Translations under genes and position numbers: made by a program
NCBI RefSeq assembly: GCF_001429395.1
Contig: NZ_LMJT01000007.1
Span: 1 to 64,000 of the forward strand
Direction: 5' to 3'
Length of the DNA: 64,000 bases
Source: Allobosea sp. Root381
Lineage (GTDB): Bacteria > Pseudomonadota > Alphaproteobacteria > Rhizobiales > Beijerinckiaceae
The notes under the pieces: generated by a model
The model's database searches: none
What the model was told of the DNA's origin: nothing
Seen by the model: the letters and a program-made list of their open reading frames with translations, nothing else
Shown: in pieces, positions 35,055-42,152 of the stretch
How positions within the stretch are numbered: the first letter of the stretch is position 1
How the letters are laid out: each line of letters starts with the position of its first letter

Positions 35055-36854
35055 TTACGGTGTCTCAAGTTCGAAGACGCCGAGCCTGGCGTTCAATGTC
35101 GTGGATACGATCACTGCGCCCTCGGCGGACTTGAGCATTGTGAGCCTGCGATCGTGGAATGCATCGAGGCTTGGTCGGTGGCCTACGCTCACCAGGGTCG
35201 CGGCGCTGAGTTCGTCACTGAACAGCGCCAACAGGGATGACTGGCTCGCTTCGTCCAGCGCCGATGTCGCTTCGTCCATGATGATGATGTCCGGCATCTG
35301 AACGAGCAGCCTCACGAAGGCGATGCGCTGGCGCTCGCCACCCGAGAGAAGGCGGTCCCACGGCGCAATCTCGTTGAGCCGGGCGCCCATCTCGCCGAGC
35401 CCACAGCGCTTCATGATCGCGACGAGACGCTCATCCGATGGCGAACACGCAGCGTGCGGGTAGAGAAGCACCGTACGAAGGTCGCCGATCGGCAGATAGG
35501 GCTTCTGCGGCACGAACGCCATCGAACGCCCGGTGGGCAGGACGATCGTGCCGCTGCCCCAAGGCCATAACCCGGCTAGGGCTCTGATCAGCGTGCTTTT
35601 GCCGACGCCGCTCTCACCTGTGATGAGCACTCGTTCGCCGCGCGCGATCACCAGGGAGGTCGGGGCGAGGACCGGCGCGCTGTTGGCATGATGCAATGAA
35701 AGCTTGACCAGTTCGATCGTGTCGACCGGGAGATGGACCAGCCCCAACGATCGCTCGGGGACGGTTGCTGCCGCATCATCGAGTTCATCGAGAGCCTGTT
35801 GCAGTTCGTTGACGCGCGCCACGGAGGCGAACCATTCGGCAAGCCGCAGGAAATTGTCGACGAACCAGATCAGGGCGGCTTGTACCGCCATGAACGCCGC
35901 CACGATCTGCATCACCGCACCGAGCGACACCTCGCCGGACACGAATTTGGGCGCGATCAGCAGCAGCGGCACGATTGGGAAGAAAGCGCTGTTGGCATTG
36001 AGGACCAGCGCGACGATGCCCTGCTGGCGCATGACGCCGAACCAGACCGAGACCACGCGCCCGTAGTTCAGCATTACCGACAGCCGCTCGTCGGCGTCGC
36101 CACGGATCAGCGCAATGCTTTCGGCGTTCTCGCGCAGGCGCGTCATCTCGGCTCGAAAGCGGGCCTCCGCCTCGTTCTTCCCCGAGATCCGTTTCACGAG
36201 GGGCCAACCTGCGAGATAGGCGGCATAGGATGTCACGGCGGCATAGACGATCGCCGACAGGGCCATGTAGCTGGGAATCACCACCTCGGTGCCACCCAGC
36301 GTGAAGTTGGCCGATCCCGCCACCCGCCAGAGGATGGTTGCGAAGGTCAGAGCGCTGACCGCGGCGGTGATCAGTCCTATGACGAATTCGACGAGCGGTT
36401 CGACGGAAAGTCTGCCGTCCTCGGCGATCCGATATTCGGGAGCAGGCAGGTCAGGCGCCGAGAACTGAAGGTGGTAATAGCGTTGGTGCGATACCCACCG
36501 GCCCACTAGCCTGGTGGTGACGAACTGGCGCCACCGGATCTGAAGGGCGATGCGACTTATAACCAGGGCCGACAGGACCACCGCGGCCGTCGCGACGAGG
36601 GCCGGAAGCCAGGCGACGACCGCCCATATGGCCGGGGGATGACGCGTTTCGAGAGCGTCGAAGAACTGCCGATTCCAGGTGTTGATCCAGACCGCGACGC
36701 TGATTTGTGCTGCCACGCACCCTGTTACGGCTGTGGTTAAGAGCCATGCTTTGAGCGCCGTATCACCGGTCCAGAACCCGCAGGCCATCCTGAAGAACTT
36801 GCGCGCGTTCGGATGGTTGGCTGGCACGGATCGACTTCCGTTTGACACAGCCAA
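35055..36854 (-). CDS. YddA/SbmA-type ABC transporter (fused membrane and ATPase domains)
   Basis: The 599-residue half-transporter has an N-terminal membrane domain with about six helices (residues about 30-340), including the QFFDALETRHPP and WRQFVTTRLVGRWVSHQRYYHLQ segments typical of the ABCD/YddA family. An ATPase domain follows: Walker A GESGVGKST (about 414-422), signature LSGGERQRIAF, Walker B IIIMDEATSALDE. It should dimerise in the inner membrane. Relatives handle peptides, cobalamin or acyl compounds; the substrate here is unknown. It is separate from both neighbours. Confidence 0.85.
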   Translation of the reverse strand: MAVSNGSRSVPANHPNARKFFRMACGFWTGDTALKAWLLTTAVTGCVAAQISVAVWINTWNRQFFDALETRHPPAIWAVVAWLPALVATAAVVLSALVISRIALQIRWRQFVTTRLVGRWVSHQRYYHLQFSAPDLPAPEYRIAEDGRLSVEPLVEFVIGLITAAVSALTFATILWRVAGSANFTLGGTEVVIPSYMALSAIVYAAVTSYAAYLAGWPLVKRISGKNEAEARFRAEMTRLRENAESIALIRGDADERLSVMLNYGRVVSVWFGVMRQQGIVALVLNANSAFFPIVPLLLIAPKFVSGEVSLGAVMQIVAAFMAVQAALIWFVDNFLRLAEWFASVARVNELQQALDELDDAAATVPERSLGLVHLPVDTIELVKLSLHHANSAPVLAPTSLVIARGERVLITGESGVGKSTLIRALAGLWPWGSGTIVLPTGRSMAFVPQKPYLPIGDLRTVLLYPHAACSPSDERLVAIMKRCGLGEMGARLNEIAPWDRLLSGGERQRIAFVRLLVQMPDIIIMDEATSALDEASQSSLLALFSDELSAATLVSVGHRPSLDAFHDRRLTMLKSAEGAVIVSTTLNARLGVFELETP

Positions 36855-36961
36855 AACGCGAAATGGCCGATTGGCGGGGAACTAGCGCATCGATTGAACG
36901 CGCCGGGGTTTGATAAGTTCGAGCCGTTCCCTTCCCGGTCGATAATCATAGTGAGGAACAG

Positions 36962-38047
36962 CTAGGATCGCAGGAAGAACGCCACCATCTCCCGGGAGGC
37001 ATCGGGCCCGATCGGATCGGCATAGCTTCCGCCAGCATCGCCGCCAGACCAGGCATGACCGGCGCCCTCGATCTGAAGGTACTCCGCCAGAGTCTCGCCC
37101 GACGCGCCGAGCAGGATCTGACGTGTCGCTTTACGACCCGCGGTCTTGTCGTCGTTTAGGACGATCGATGATCCCCGATGCCGAGAGCGCATACCCTCGA
37201 AGATCTCGTCTCCGTTCGAACAATGGACCGTAGTATCGGCAGTCCCGTGAATGATGATCTTGCGGCTGACATGCCCGGGAGCGCCCCGTCTGCCGGACTT
37301 TCCATCGCCTTTCATGGCAGCGAACGCTGACATCACATCATGGGCGGCGAGATGCGGCAGGCCCGAATGGAGGCCAACCCGGGAGAAGACGTCGGGATAG
37401 GTTTCCGCGAGAACATCCGCCATCGCCGCCCCGGCAGACAATCCGGCGGCGAAGACGCGCTCCGGAGCGATACCGAATTCCTGCGACAGCGTCCGAGCCA
37501 ACGCCGCCAGCATTGCCGGCTCGCCGGATCCGGCGGCCTGGTGGCGGCGATCGAACCAGTTCCAGCAGCCGTTGGCGTTGGCGGAACGCGGCTGGTGGGG
37601 ATAGGCAACGATGAGGCCGAACTCTTCGGCCAACTGGTTCATCCTCGTCCCGCGTGCGAAGTCGTCGGGATCCTGCGTGCAGCCATGCAACATCACGACG
37701 AGGGCCACCTCCCGGTCGCTATGCTCGGGGACGTAGAGCTTGTAACCCAGTGTCCCCGCCGCCGAGGTCAGTGAGCGCGAGGTGAAGCGCGGATCGTCCC
37801 CAGCCGGAGGCCGGGTCGGGCGGGACATCGGGGAGGGGACCTGGCCTCGGCGCGTCTTGAGCGCATTCAGCACGTCGCAAAGTCCTAGTGCTACCGGGCG
37901 GCCGAAGGAATGGCCAGTCGGCGCGCGCAATGTGGATGAGCTGCCACCGATGAGCGCGTCACGGATCGCGGTGGTGGCGCCGGCGACATTGGACGTCTTG
38001 AGGCGCGCCATCGCATCGGCGACGGCATCCTGGATGCGGAAGGTCAT
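36962..38047 (-). CDS. PHB-depolymerase-type esterase
   Basis: The 361-residue protein has about 100 N-terminal residues of low complexity, then an alpha/beta hydrolase of the PHB depolymerase/LpqC family: LHGCTQDPDDFARGT (oxyanion), the lipase box GLSAGAAM (Ser near residue 204), Asp in HGTADTTV and His in GAGHAWSGG. No signal peptide is visible, so it may be cytosolic. It follows a ribbon-helix-helix regulator by 17 bases and is likely controlled by it through the operator at 38461-38498. Whether it cuts polyhydroxybutyrate or other esters is unknown. Confidence 0.85.
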   Translation of the reverse strand: MTFRIQDAVADAMARLKTSNVAGATTAIRDALIGGSSSTLRAPTGHSFGRPVALGLCDVLNALKTRRGQVPSPMSRPTRPPAGDDPRFTSRSLTSAAGTLGYKLYVPEHSDREVALVVMLHGCTQDPDDFARGTRMNQLAEEFGLIVAYPHQPRSANANGCWNWFDRRHQAAGSGEPAMLAALARTLSQEFGIAPERVFAAGLSAGAAMADVLAETYPDVFSRVGLHSGLPHLAAHDVMSAFAAMKGDGKSGRRGAPGHVSRKIIIHGTADTTVHCSNGDEIFEGMRSRHRGSSIVLNDDKTAGRKATRQILLGASGETLAEYLQIEGAGHAWSGGDAGGSYADPIGPDASREMVAFFLRS

Positions 38048-38064
38048 CGTGTCGTCCTTGCGGG

Positions 38065-38457
38065 TTAGGAGAGGCGGTCCGCCAAGGCGGCCTTGACCTC
38101 AGGAGTTGCGTGAAACGCGCCAAGTACCGTGATCGAAGCGATCGTGTCGCGAGCCAAGGCGGGCGTGACGTCGTCGGCTATGATCGCCAAGCCGAGGACG
38201 CGGATGTCGAGGCGCTCATTCGCCGCCGCCACGGCCTCGAGGTCGGAGCGGGTGTACGTGCGCAGGCCCAGTTCGAGCGAGAGGCGGTTCGTTGCATTGG
38301 TTGCGACGTCGGCGTGGGTCACAAGTTGGTTGCGGATGGCGGTGCGGATAAAGTCGGATCGGTTCGAATAAAAGCCGTCCCTGACGAGCAGATCGATCCT
38401 GCCGAGATCGACGAAGCCGAGATTGATCGTGAGTTTCTCGCTGTCAGGGGTCTTCAT
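38065..38457 (-). CDS. Ribbon-helix-helix (CopG-like) transcriptional regulator
   Basis: The 130-residue protein starts with a ribbon-helix-helix domain: KLTINLGFVDLGRIDLLVRDGFYSNRSDFIRTAIRNQL (positions 8-45; beta strand, then two helices with the SNRSDFIR turn). The C-terminal 80 residues are a second domain of unknown role. The ATG at 38457 has GGATGG upstream. The start region is preceded by a symmetric set of CCATCC/GGATGG half-sites, probably its own operator. The downstream gene, 17 bases away, encodes the PHB-depolymerase-type esterase. No toxin gene is adjacent, so a regulator is more likely than an antitoxin. Confidence 0.8.
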   Translation of the reverse strand: MKTPDSEKLTINLGFVDLGRIDLLVRDGFYSNRSDFIRTAIRNQLVTHADVATNATNRLSLELGLRTYTRSDLEAVAAANERLDIRVLGLAIIADDVTPALARDTIASITVLGAFHATPEVKAALADRLS

Positions 38458-38460
38458 TTT

Positions 38461-38498
38461 CCATCCAAAAGCCATCCAACAGGATGGTATATGGATGC
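38461..38498. promoter_or_regulatory. Symmetric operator for the ribbon-helix-helix regulator
   Basis: CCATCC at 38461-38466 and 38472-38477 is mirrored by GGATGG at 38482-38487 and GGATGC at 38493-38498. Spacing within each arm is 11 bases, one helical turn. The element begins four bases from the regulator's ATG and covers its ribosome site, so binding would block its own expression. The binding protein is inferred. Confidence 0.65.
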
Positions 38499-38726
38499 CG
38501 TACGATGCGGTTTCAAGGCGGCTCGTGGATCGTCCGCGCCTTGTGATCCCCTCTACCGAGGGTGCGTTGGCATGGTTCCTCTGGCTAACGGCATGCCCAG
38601 AGCGAAAGCTCACCCTACGTTCGAGATGCCATCCCCAAGTACCCATCTCGATTAGGTCGCGCAGGCGCCGCATGCCATAACCGCGATGCCGGGTACGGCC
38701 CGGTCCCTGGAAAGATCGGATCCGTT

Positions 38727-39698
38727 TTGACATCGCAGGAATTTCGTGACGCCCGCTTCATGCGTAGCCTGCTGGCGGCGTCCGACGATTGCATCAAGGT
38801 CATTGATCTGGACGGCAAGCTCTCCTTCATGAGCGAAGGTGGACAGCGAGTCATGGAGGTCAGCGACTTCAATGCGATCAAGGGGTGCCCCTGGCCGGAT
38901 TTCTGGGCCGATCAGGGCAACGTCGACGCGAAATTCGCACTCGAGGAAGCGCGCGCCGGGCGCAGCTTTCGTTTCCAGGGTGCCGCCAAGACGGCAGCGG
39001 GCACCCCCCGCTTCTGGGATGTCCAGATCGCGCCCATCATAGGCCCGGACGGCAAGCCTGAGGCGATCCTGTCGGTATCCCGGGATATCACCGTCCTCAA
39101 GGAAGCCGAGCAGCGCCAGCGGCTGCTTGCCCTCGAACTGAAGCATCGGATGAAGAACACGGTCGCCATGATCCAGGCGATCGCGAACCAGACGATCCGC
39201 GGCGGACCCGAGGTCGATGCCGTCAAGGAAGCCTTCGTCGCCCGGCTCAACACGATGGCATCGGCACAGGATATCCTGACCCAGACCGTGTGGGCCAAGG
39301 CAAGTCTCTCTTTCCTCGTGGAGGAATCCTTGAAGGGGCACGGCACACCGACGCGCTTCCGGATCAACGGGCCGGCGGTCGAGCTGTCGTCCAGGACGGC
39401 TCTGGCAATGGCTCTCGCCCTGCATGAATTGGCGACCAACGCGACCAAGTATGGCGCGCTCAGCCGCGATACCGGACGAATCGACATCTCATGGTCGATC
39501 GAGGGCGAAGAGTTCATTTTCGAATGGCGAGAAAGCGGCGGCCCTGTCGTCGAGGCACCTACCCGACGGGGCTTCGGCTCGCGAATGATCGAACGCGCCT
39601 TGGCGGGCTATTTCAATGGCACGGCCCGGATGACTTATGCCCCGACTGGCGCGATGTTCTCGCTTCGCGGGCCCGTCGAAGCACTGACGGCCGATTGA
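38727..39698 (+). CDS. PAS-domain HWE-family sensor histidine kinase
   Basis: The 323-residue soluble kinase has a PAS domain at about 13-125 (CIKVIDLDGKLSFMSEGG, then VSRDITVLKEAE) followed by an HWE-type kinase core. The phospho-acceptor His140 is in LELKHRMKNTVAMIQAIANQ, the N-box in LHELATNATKYGAL, and the W-x-E motif in FEWRESGGP. Kinases of this kind often feed PhyR and so EcfG in alphaproteobacteria. The start is TTG at 38727 with a weak site; ATG at 38760 is an alternative. Its stop directly abuts the stop of the convergent response regulator. Confidence 0.88.
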   Translation: MTSQEFRDARFMRSLLAASDDCIKVIDLDGKLSFMSEGGQRVMEVSDFNAIKGCPWPDFWADQGNVDAKFALEEARAGRSFRFQGAAKTAAGTPRFWDVQIAPIIGPDGKPEAILSVSRDITVLKEAEQRQRLLALELKHRMKNTVAMIQAIANQTIRGGPEVDAVKEAFVARLNTMASAQDILTQTVWAKASLSFLVEESLKGHGTPTRFRINGPAVELSSRTALAMALALHELATNATKYGALSRDTGRIDISWSIEGEEFIFEWRESGGPVVEAPTRRGFGSRMIERALAGYFNGTARMTYAPTGAMFSLRGPVEALTAD

Positions 39699-40055
39699 TC
39701 AGGGCGCTTGCCGCAAAGCCTCGATCACTTCGGCGGGTCGATATGGCTTCGGGAGGAAGCGGACATTGTCCGGCAGTACACCAAGAGCCGGGACCACCCG
39801 ACCGCTCGCGACCACGATCACAATGGGAGGCCAGCCGGTCCTGATGACGTGAGCGAGCTTTATGCCGTCCATCGAGCCAGGCATCTCGATGTCGGTGAAC
39901 ACCACGGCGACGTCCTGTCGCGATTTCAAAATTGCGATGGCGTCATCGGCATGTGCTGCCTCTAGTGCCTCGAACCCCGCTTCCTCGATGAAATCAATGG
40001 CGTCCATGCGAAGGAGCGGCTCGTCTTCGACGACCAGTACGACAAGCTTTGGCAT
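39699..40055 (-). CDS. Single-domain response regulator
   Basis: The 118-residue CheY-like receiver has acidic residues EDE at 10-12, the phospho-acceptor Asp55 in VVFTDIEMPG, a Ser/Thr switch near Ser84 and Lys103 in LPKPY. There is no output domain. Such single-domain regulators often act as phosphate sinks or feed HWE kinases in general stress signalling. It converges on the HWE kinase gene with no base between the two stop codons. It starts 61 bases after the terminator of the ferritin-like gene. Confidence 0.9.
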   Translation of the reverse strand: MPKLVVLVVEDEPLLRMDAIDFIEEAGFEALEAAHADDAIAILKSRQDVAVVFTDIEMPGSMDGIKLAHVIRTGWPPIVIVVASGRVVPALGVLPDNVRFLPKPYRPAEVIEALRQAP

Positions 40056-40116
40056 TGCGCGCTTTCGGTGCCGGGCGTTGCGGCAGCTTGCTGAGCGACA
40101 CCATTTGAGGAAAGAC

Positions 40117-40147
40117 GAGACCCGCCGAGCCTTACTCGGCGGGTCTC
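40117..40147 (-). terminator. Terminator hairpin after the DUF892 gene
   Basis: A perfect 13-base stem (40117-40129 with 40135-40147, loop of five) is followed on the minus strand by GTCTTT. It sits 17 bases past the DUF892 stop. Confidence 0.75.
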
Positions 40148-40164
40148 AGACATGCCCGCAACGA

Positions 40165-40677
40165 TCAGGCGGCTTTCGCCTTCGCGACCGCGGCGGAGTT
40201 CGTCGAGCCGCTGATCTTGGTCAACAGCTCGTCGGTCTTGGTTTCCTCGGCCAGCGTCGCGTCGAGGAGCGTCACCGCGTCCTTATGGCCGAGCTGCTGG
40301 GCCCAGGACTTGAGCGTGCCATAGCGGGTCATCTCGTAGTGCTCGACGGCTTGAGCCGAGGCGACGAGTCCGGCATCGAGTGCCGGGCTATCTGCGTAGT
40401 CCTCCATGACAGCCTTGCCTTCCTCGAGGATGCCGAGGATGGCGTCGCAGGTCTTCCCGCGAGGAGCCTTGCCGATCGCCTCGAAGACGTCACCGAGACG
40501 CTCGACGTGCCCTTCAGTCTCTTCTCGATGGGTTTCGAATGCCTTCTTCAGCTCGGGCGACTTGGCTGCCTTCGCCATCTTGGGCAGCGCCTTCAAGATC
40601 TGCTTCTCGGCGTAATAAACGTCCTTCAGCATGTCGTGGAACAGATCGTCGAGGGCTTTTGGGGTGTTCGTGGCCAT
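40165..40677 (-). CDS. DUF892 (YciE/YciF) ferritin-like protein
   Basis: The 170-residue helical protein matches DUF892: LDDLFHDMLKDVYYAEKQILKALPKMA (residues about 9-35), then ETHREETEGHVERL with Glu and His metal-type ligands, and QAVEHYEMTRYGTL. It should form a four-helix ferritin-like bundle that may bind iron. YciF-type proteins are stress-induced. The ATG at 40677 has GGAGAAA upstream. It lies 37 bases after the membrane-protein gene on the same strand, so the two may be one operon. Confidence 0.85.
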   Translation of the reverse strand: MATNTPKALDDLFHDMLKDVYYAEKQILKALPKMAKAAKSPELKKAFETHREETEGHVERLGDVFEAIGKAPRGKTCDAILGILEEGKAVMEDYADSPALDAGLVASAQAVEHYEMTRYGTLKSWAQQLGHKDAVTLLDATLAEETKTDELLTKISGSTNSAAVAKAKAA

Positions 40678-40714
40678 GGTTTCTCTCCGGGTTCGGGTGG
40701 TGGTCGTTCGATGA

Positions 40715-41620
40715 TCAGGGTTCGAACTTGTCGCGGGCGCGGCCGCCGAGGGTGGCGCCGTAGCTGGAAGCAAGCGCTCCGATCAGCATTGCGATGAAGG
40801 AGGCCAGGGCGAAGGACGCGGCTGCCTTGCGCGCCGTGTCCGCCGTTTCGCGGGCGGTCTGCTCGGCCTTGGCGGCGGTCTCCTTGGTCTTGGCGATGCC
40901 GTCATCGATCCGCTTCTCGGCGTCGGCCTGGCTGATGCCCGTCTGCGCGGCGATGACACTGGCCACGTAAGTCTTGTCGGCGGGCGCGATCTCGCCGTTG
41001 CGGATGCTCATCGCCACGATCCGGCCGACCTCGGCGCGCGCCGGCGCGGGATCGGTCGGGGAGGGAGCAGGCTTGTCCGTCCGGAACAGCGTGTCGGTCA
41101 CGTAGGCCGACGGATCGAGGTTCGACATGTCGACGCGCCCGGCCGCCTGGCTTGCGGCGCCGGATACGGCCGAGCCGAGTCCCGATGCGGCGCTGGCGCC
41201 GAGGCGGGCGGTGCCGCCGACGATCGCGGAGGTCGCCGAAGCGATTAGCATGACGCTGACGATCGCGCTGACGGCCCAAGTCATGAAACCGTGGGCCGTG
41301 TCGCGGAAGGCGACCTCGTCGGTGTGGAGCCCGACCCGCTTGGTGCAAAGGCGGCCCGCAAGGTATCCGCCCGCACCCGCCGCGATGAGATGAACGATGG
41401 CGAGCCAGGCCAGGGCCGCGATTCCGAAGGTCGTGGCGGTGACGCCCGCATTGCTCCACGGCGAGACCGAAGTGAAGCCCAGCCCCGCACCGGCGGTGAG
41501 CAGCATCAGGGAGACGGCGGCGCTGACGACCGCGCCGCCCAGGATGGCTCCCCAGGAGACGGCGGAGGACGCGCGGGCGGTCGCGGCGTCGGCGACGCCA
41601 CGGGAGGTATAATCTGTCAT
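40715..41620 (-). CDS. Membrane protein of unknown function, with Gly/Ala-rich helices
   Basis: The 301-residue protein has about four to five membrane helices: AILGGAVVSAAVSLMLLTAGAG, GIAALAWLAIVHLIAAGAGGYLAGRL, WAVSAIVSVMLIASATSAIVGG and a C-terminal FALASFIAMLIGALASSYG. Between the third and last lies a soluble region with a coiled-coil-like Ala/Lys/Glu stretch (KTKETAAKAEQTARETADTA, about 240-260). It resembles membrane proteins common in alphaproteobacteria, often labelled PhnA-like; no function is known. An imperfect EcfG-like motif (GGAAC-N16-AGTT at 41721-41697) lies upstream. Confidence 0.7.
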   Translation of the reverse strand: MTDYTSRGVADAATARASSAVSWGAILGGAVVSAAVSLMLLTAGAGLGFTSVSPWSNAGVTATTFGIAALAWLAIVHLIAAGAGGYLAGRLCTKRVGLHTDEVAFRDTAHGFMTWAVSAIVSVMLIASATSAIVGGTARLGASAASGLGSAVSGAASQAAGRVDMSNLDPSAYVTDTLFRTDKPAPSPTDPAPARAEVGRIVAMSIRNGEIAPADKTYVASVIAAQTGISQADAEKRIDDGIAKTKETAAKAEQTARETADTARKAAASFALASFIAMLIGALASSYGATLGGRARDKFEP

Positions 41621-41696
41621 GGCGTTGGTACTTCAAGGGCGTCGCCAGAGTGGCGAGCGCGTTGCACGCGGCCGGTCGGCCGCTCGATTACAGTGC

Positions 41697-41721
41697 AACT
41701 GTCGCGATCGTGAACAGTTCC
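41697..41721 (-). promoter_or_regulatory. Weak EcfG-like promoter motif
   Basis: On the minus strand GGAAC (41721-41717), 16 bases, AGTT (41700-41697), 77 bases before the membrane-protein gene. The imperfect -10 makes this tentative. Confidence 0.3.
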
Positions 41722-41750
41722 TTGGACGCGGACGGATGGTTGAGCGTCGG

Positions 41751-42083
41751 ATGGCCGCGTGGACCAGGTCCGACGATCATGAACGGATTGAAGCTGTTCC
41801 TTTGCGCTGGATTAACCGGGTGAACCTATGGGTGGCGTTGCGCGGACTTGGCCCGGCAGAGGACCATCACGCCTCGGACAATGTCCCTCCGTCCGATGAG
41901 GTGCTCGTCACCTTGTCGCTGGCCGAACTCTTGGAACTCGTCGAGCTCGTCATCAAGCCGACGACGTTCGGCGAAGCTCTCCGGGAAATCGGTTTCAAGC
42001 CGGCCAAGGGCGCACGGCTGGCGCCTCGAGAGCCTCATCCAATGCGCCGCGGACCGCTGCCACGCAGCCCGAAGGACGACTAG
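41751..42083 (+). CDS. Small hypothetical ORF preceding the AAA-M41 gene
   Basis: The frame encodes about 110 residues if it starts at ATG 41751 (earlier ATGs at 41619 and 41736 and a GTG at 41820 are possible). The likely folded part is VTLSLAELLELVELVIKPTTFGEALREIGF (residues about 54-83, helical), and the C-terminus is basic. No family is recognised. It ends 69 bases before the AAA-M41 protease gene on the same strand and could be a co-transcribed partner. The start and even coding status are uncertain. Confidence 0.4.
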   Translation: MAAWTRSDDHERIEAVPLRWINRVNLWVALRGLGPAEDHHASDNVPPSDEVLVTLSLAELLELVELVIKPTTFGEALREIGFKPAKGARLAPREPHPMRRGPLPRSPKDD

Positions 42084-42152
42084 GGCGATACCCCGACGCT
42101 CAGCCATCAGCTCCCAATCGCAAACCGAACCGAAGACGGGACGTCGACGACC

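Noticed and set aside
38065..38457. Ribbon-helix-helix gene as an antitoxin
   Set aside because: No toxin gene is adjacent. The partner is an esterase, and the protein has a long C-terminal domain.
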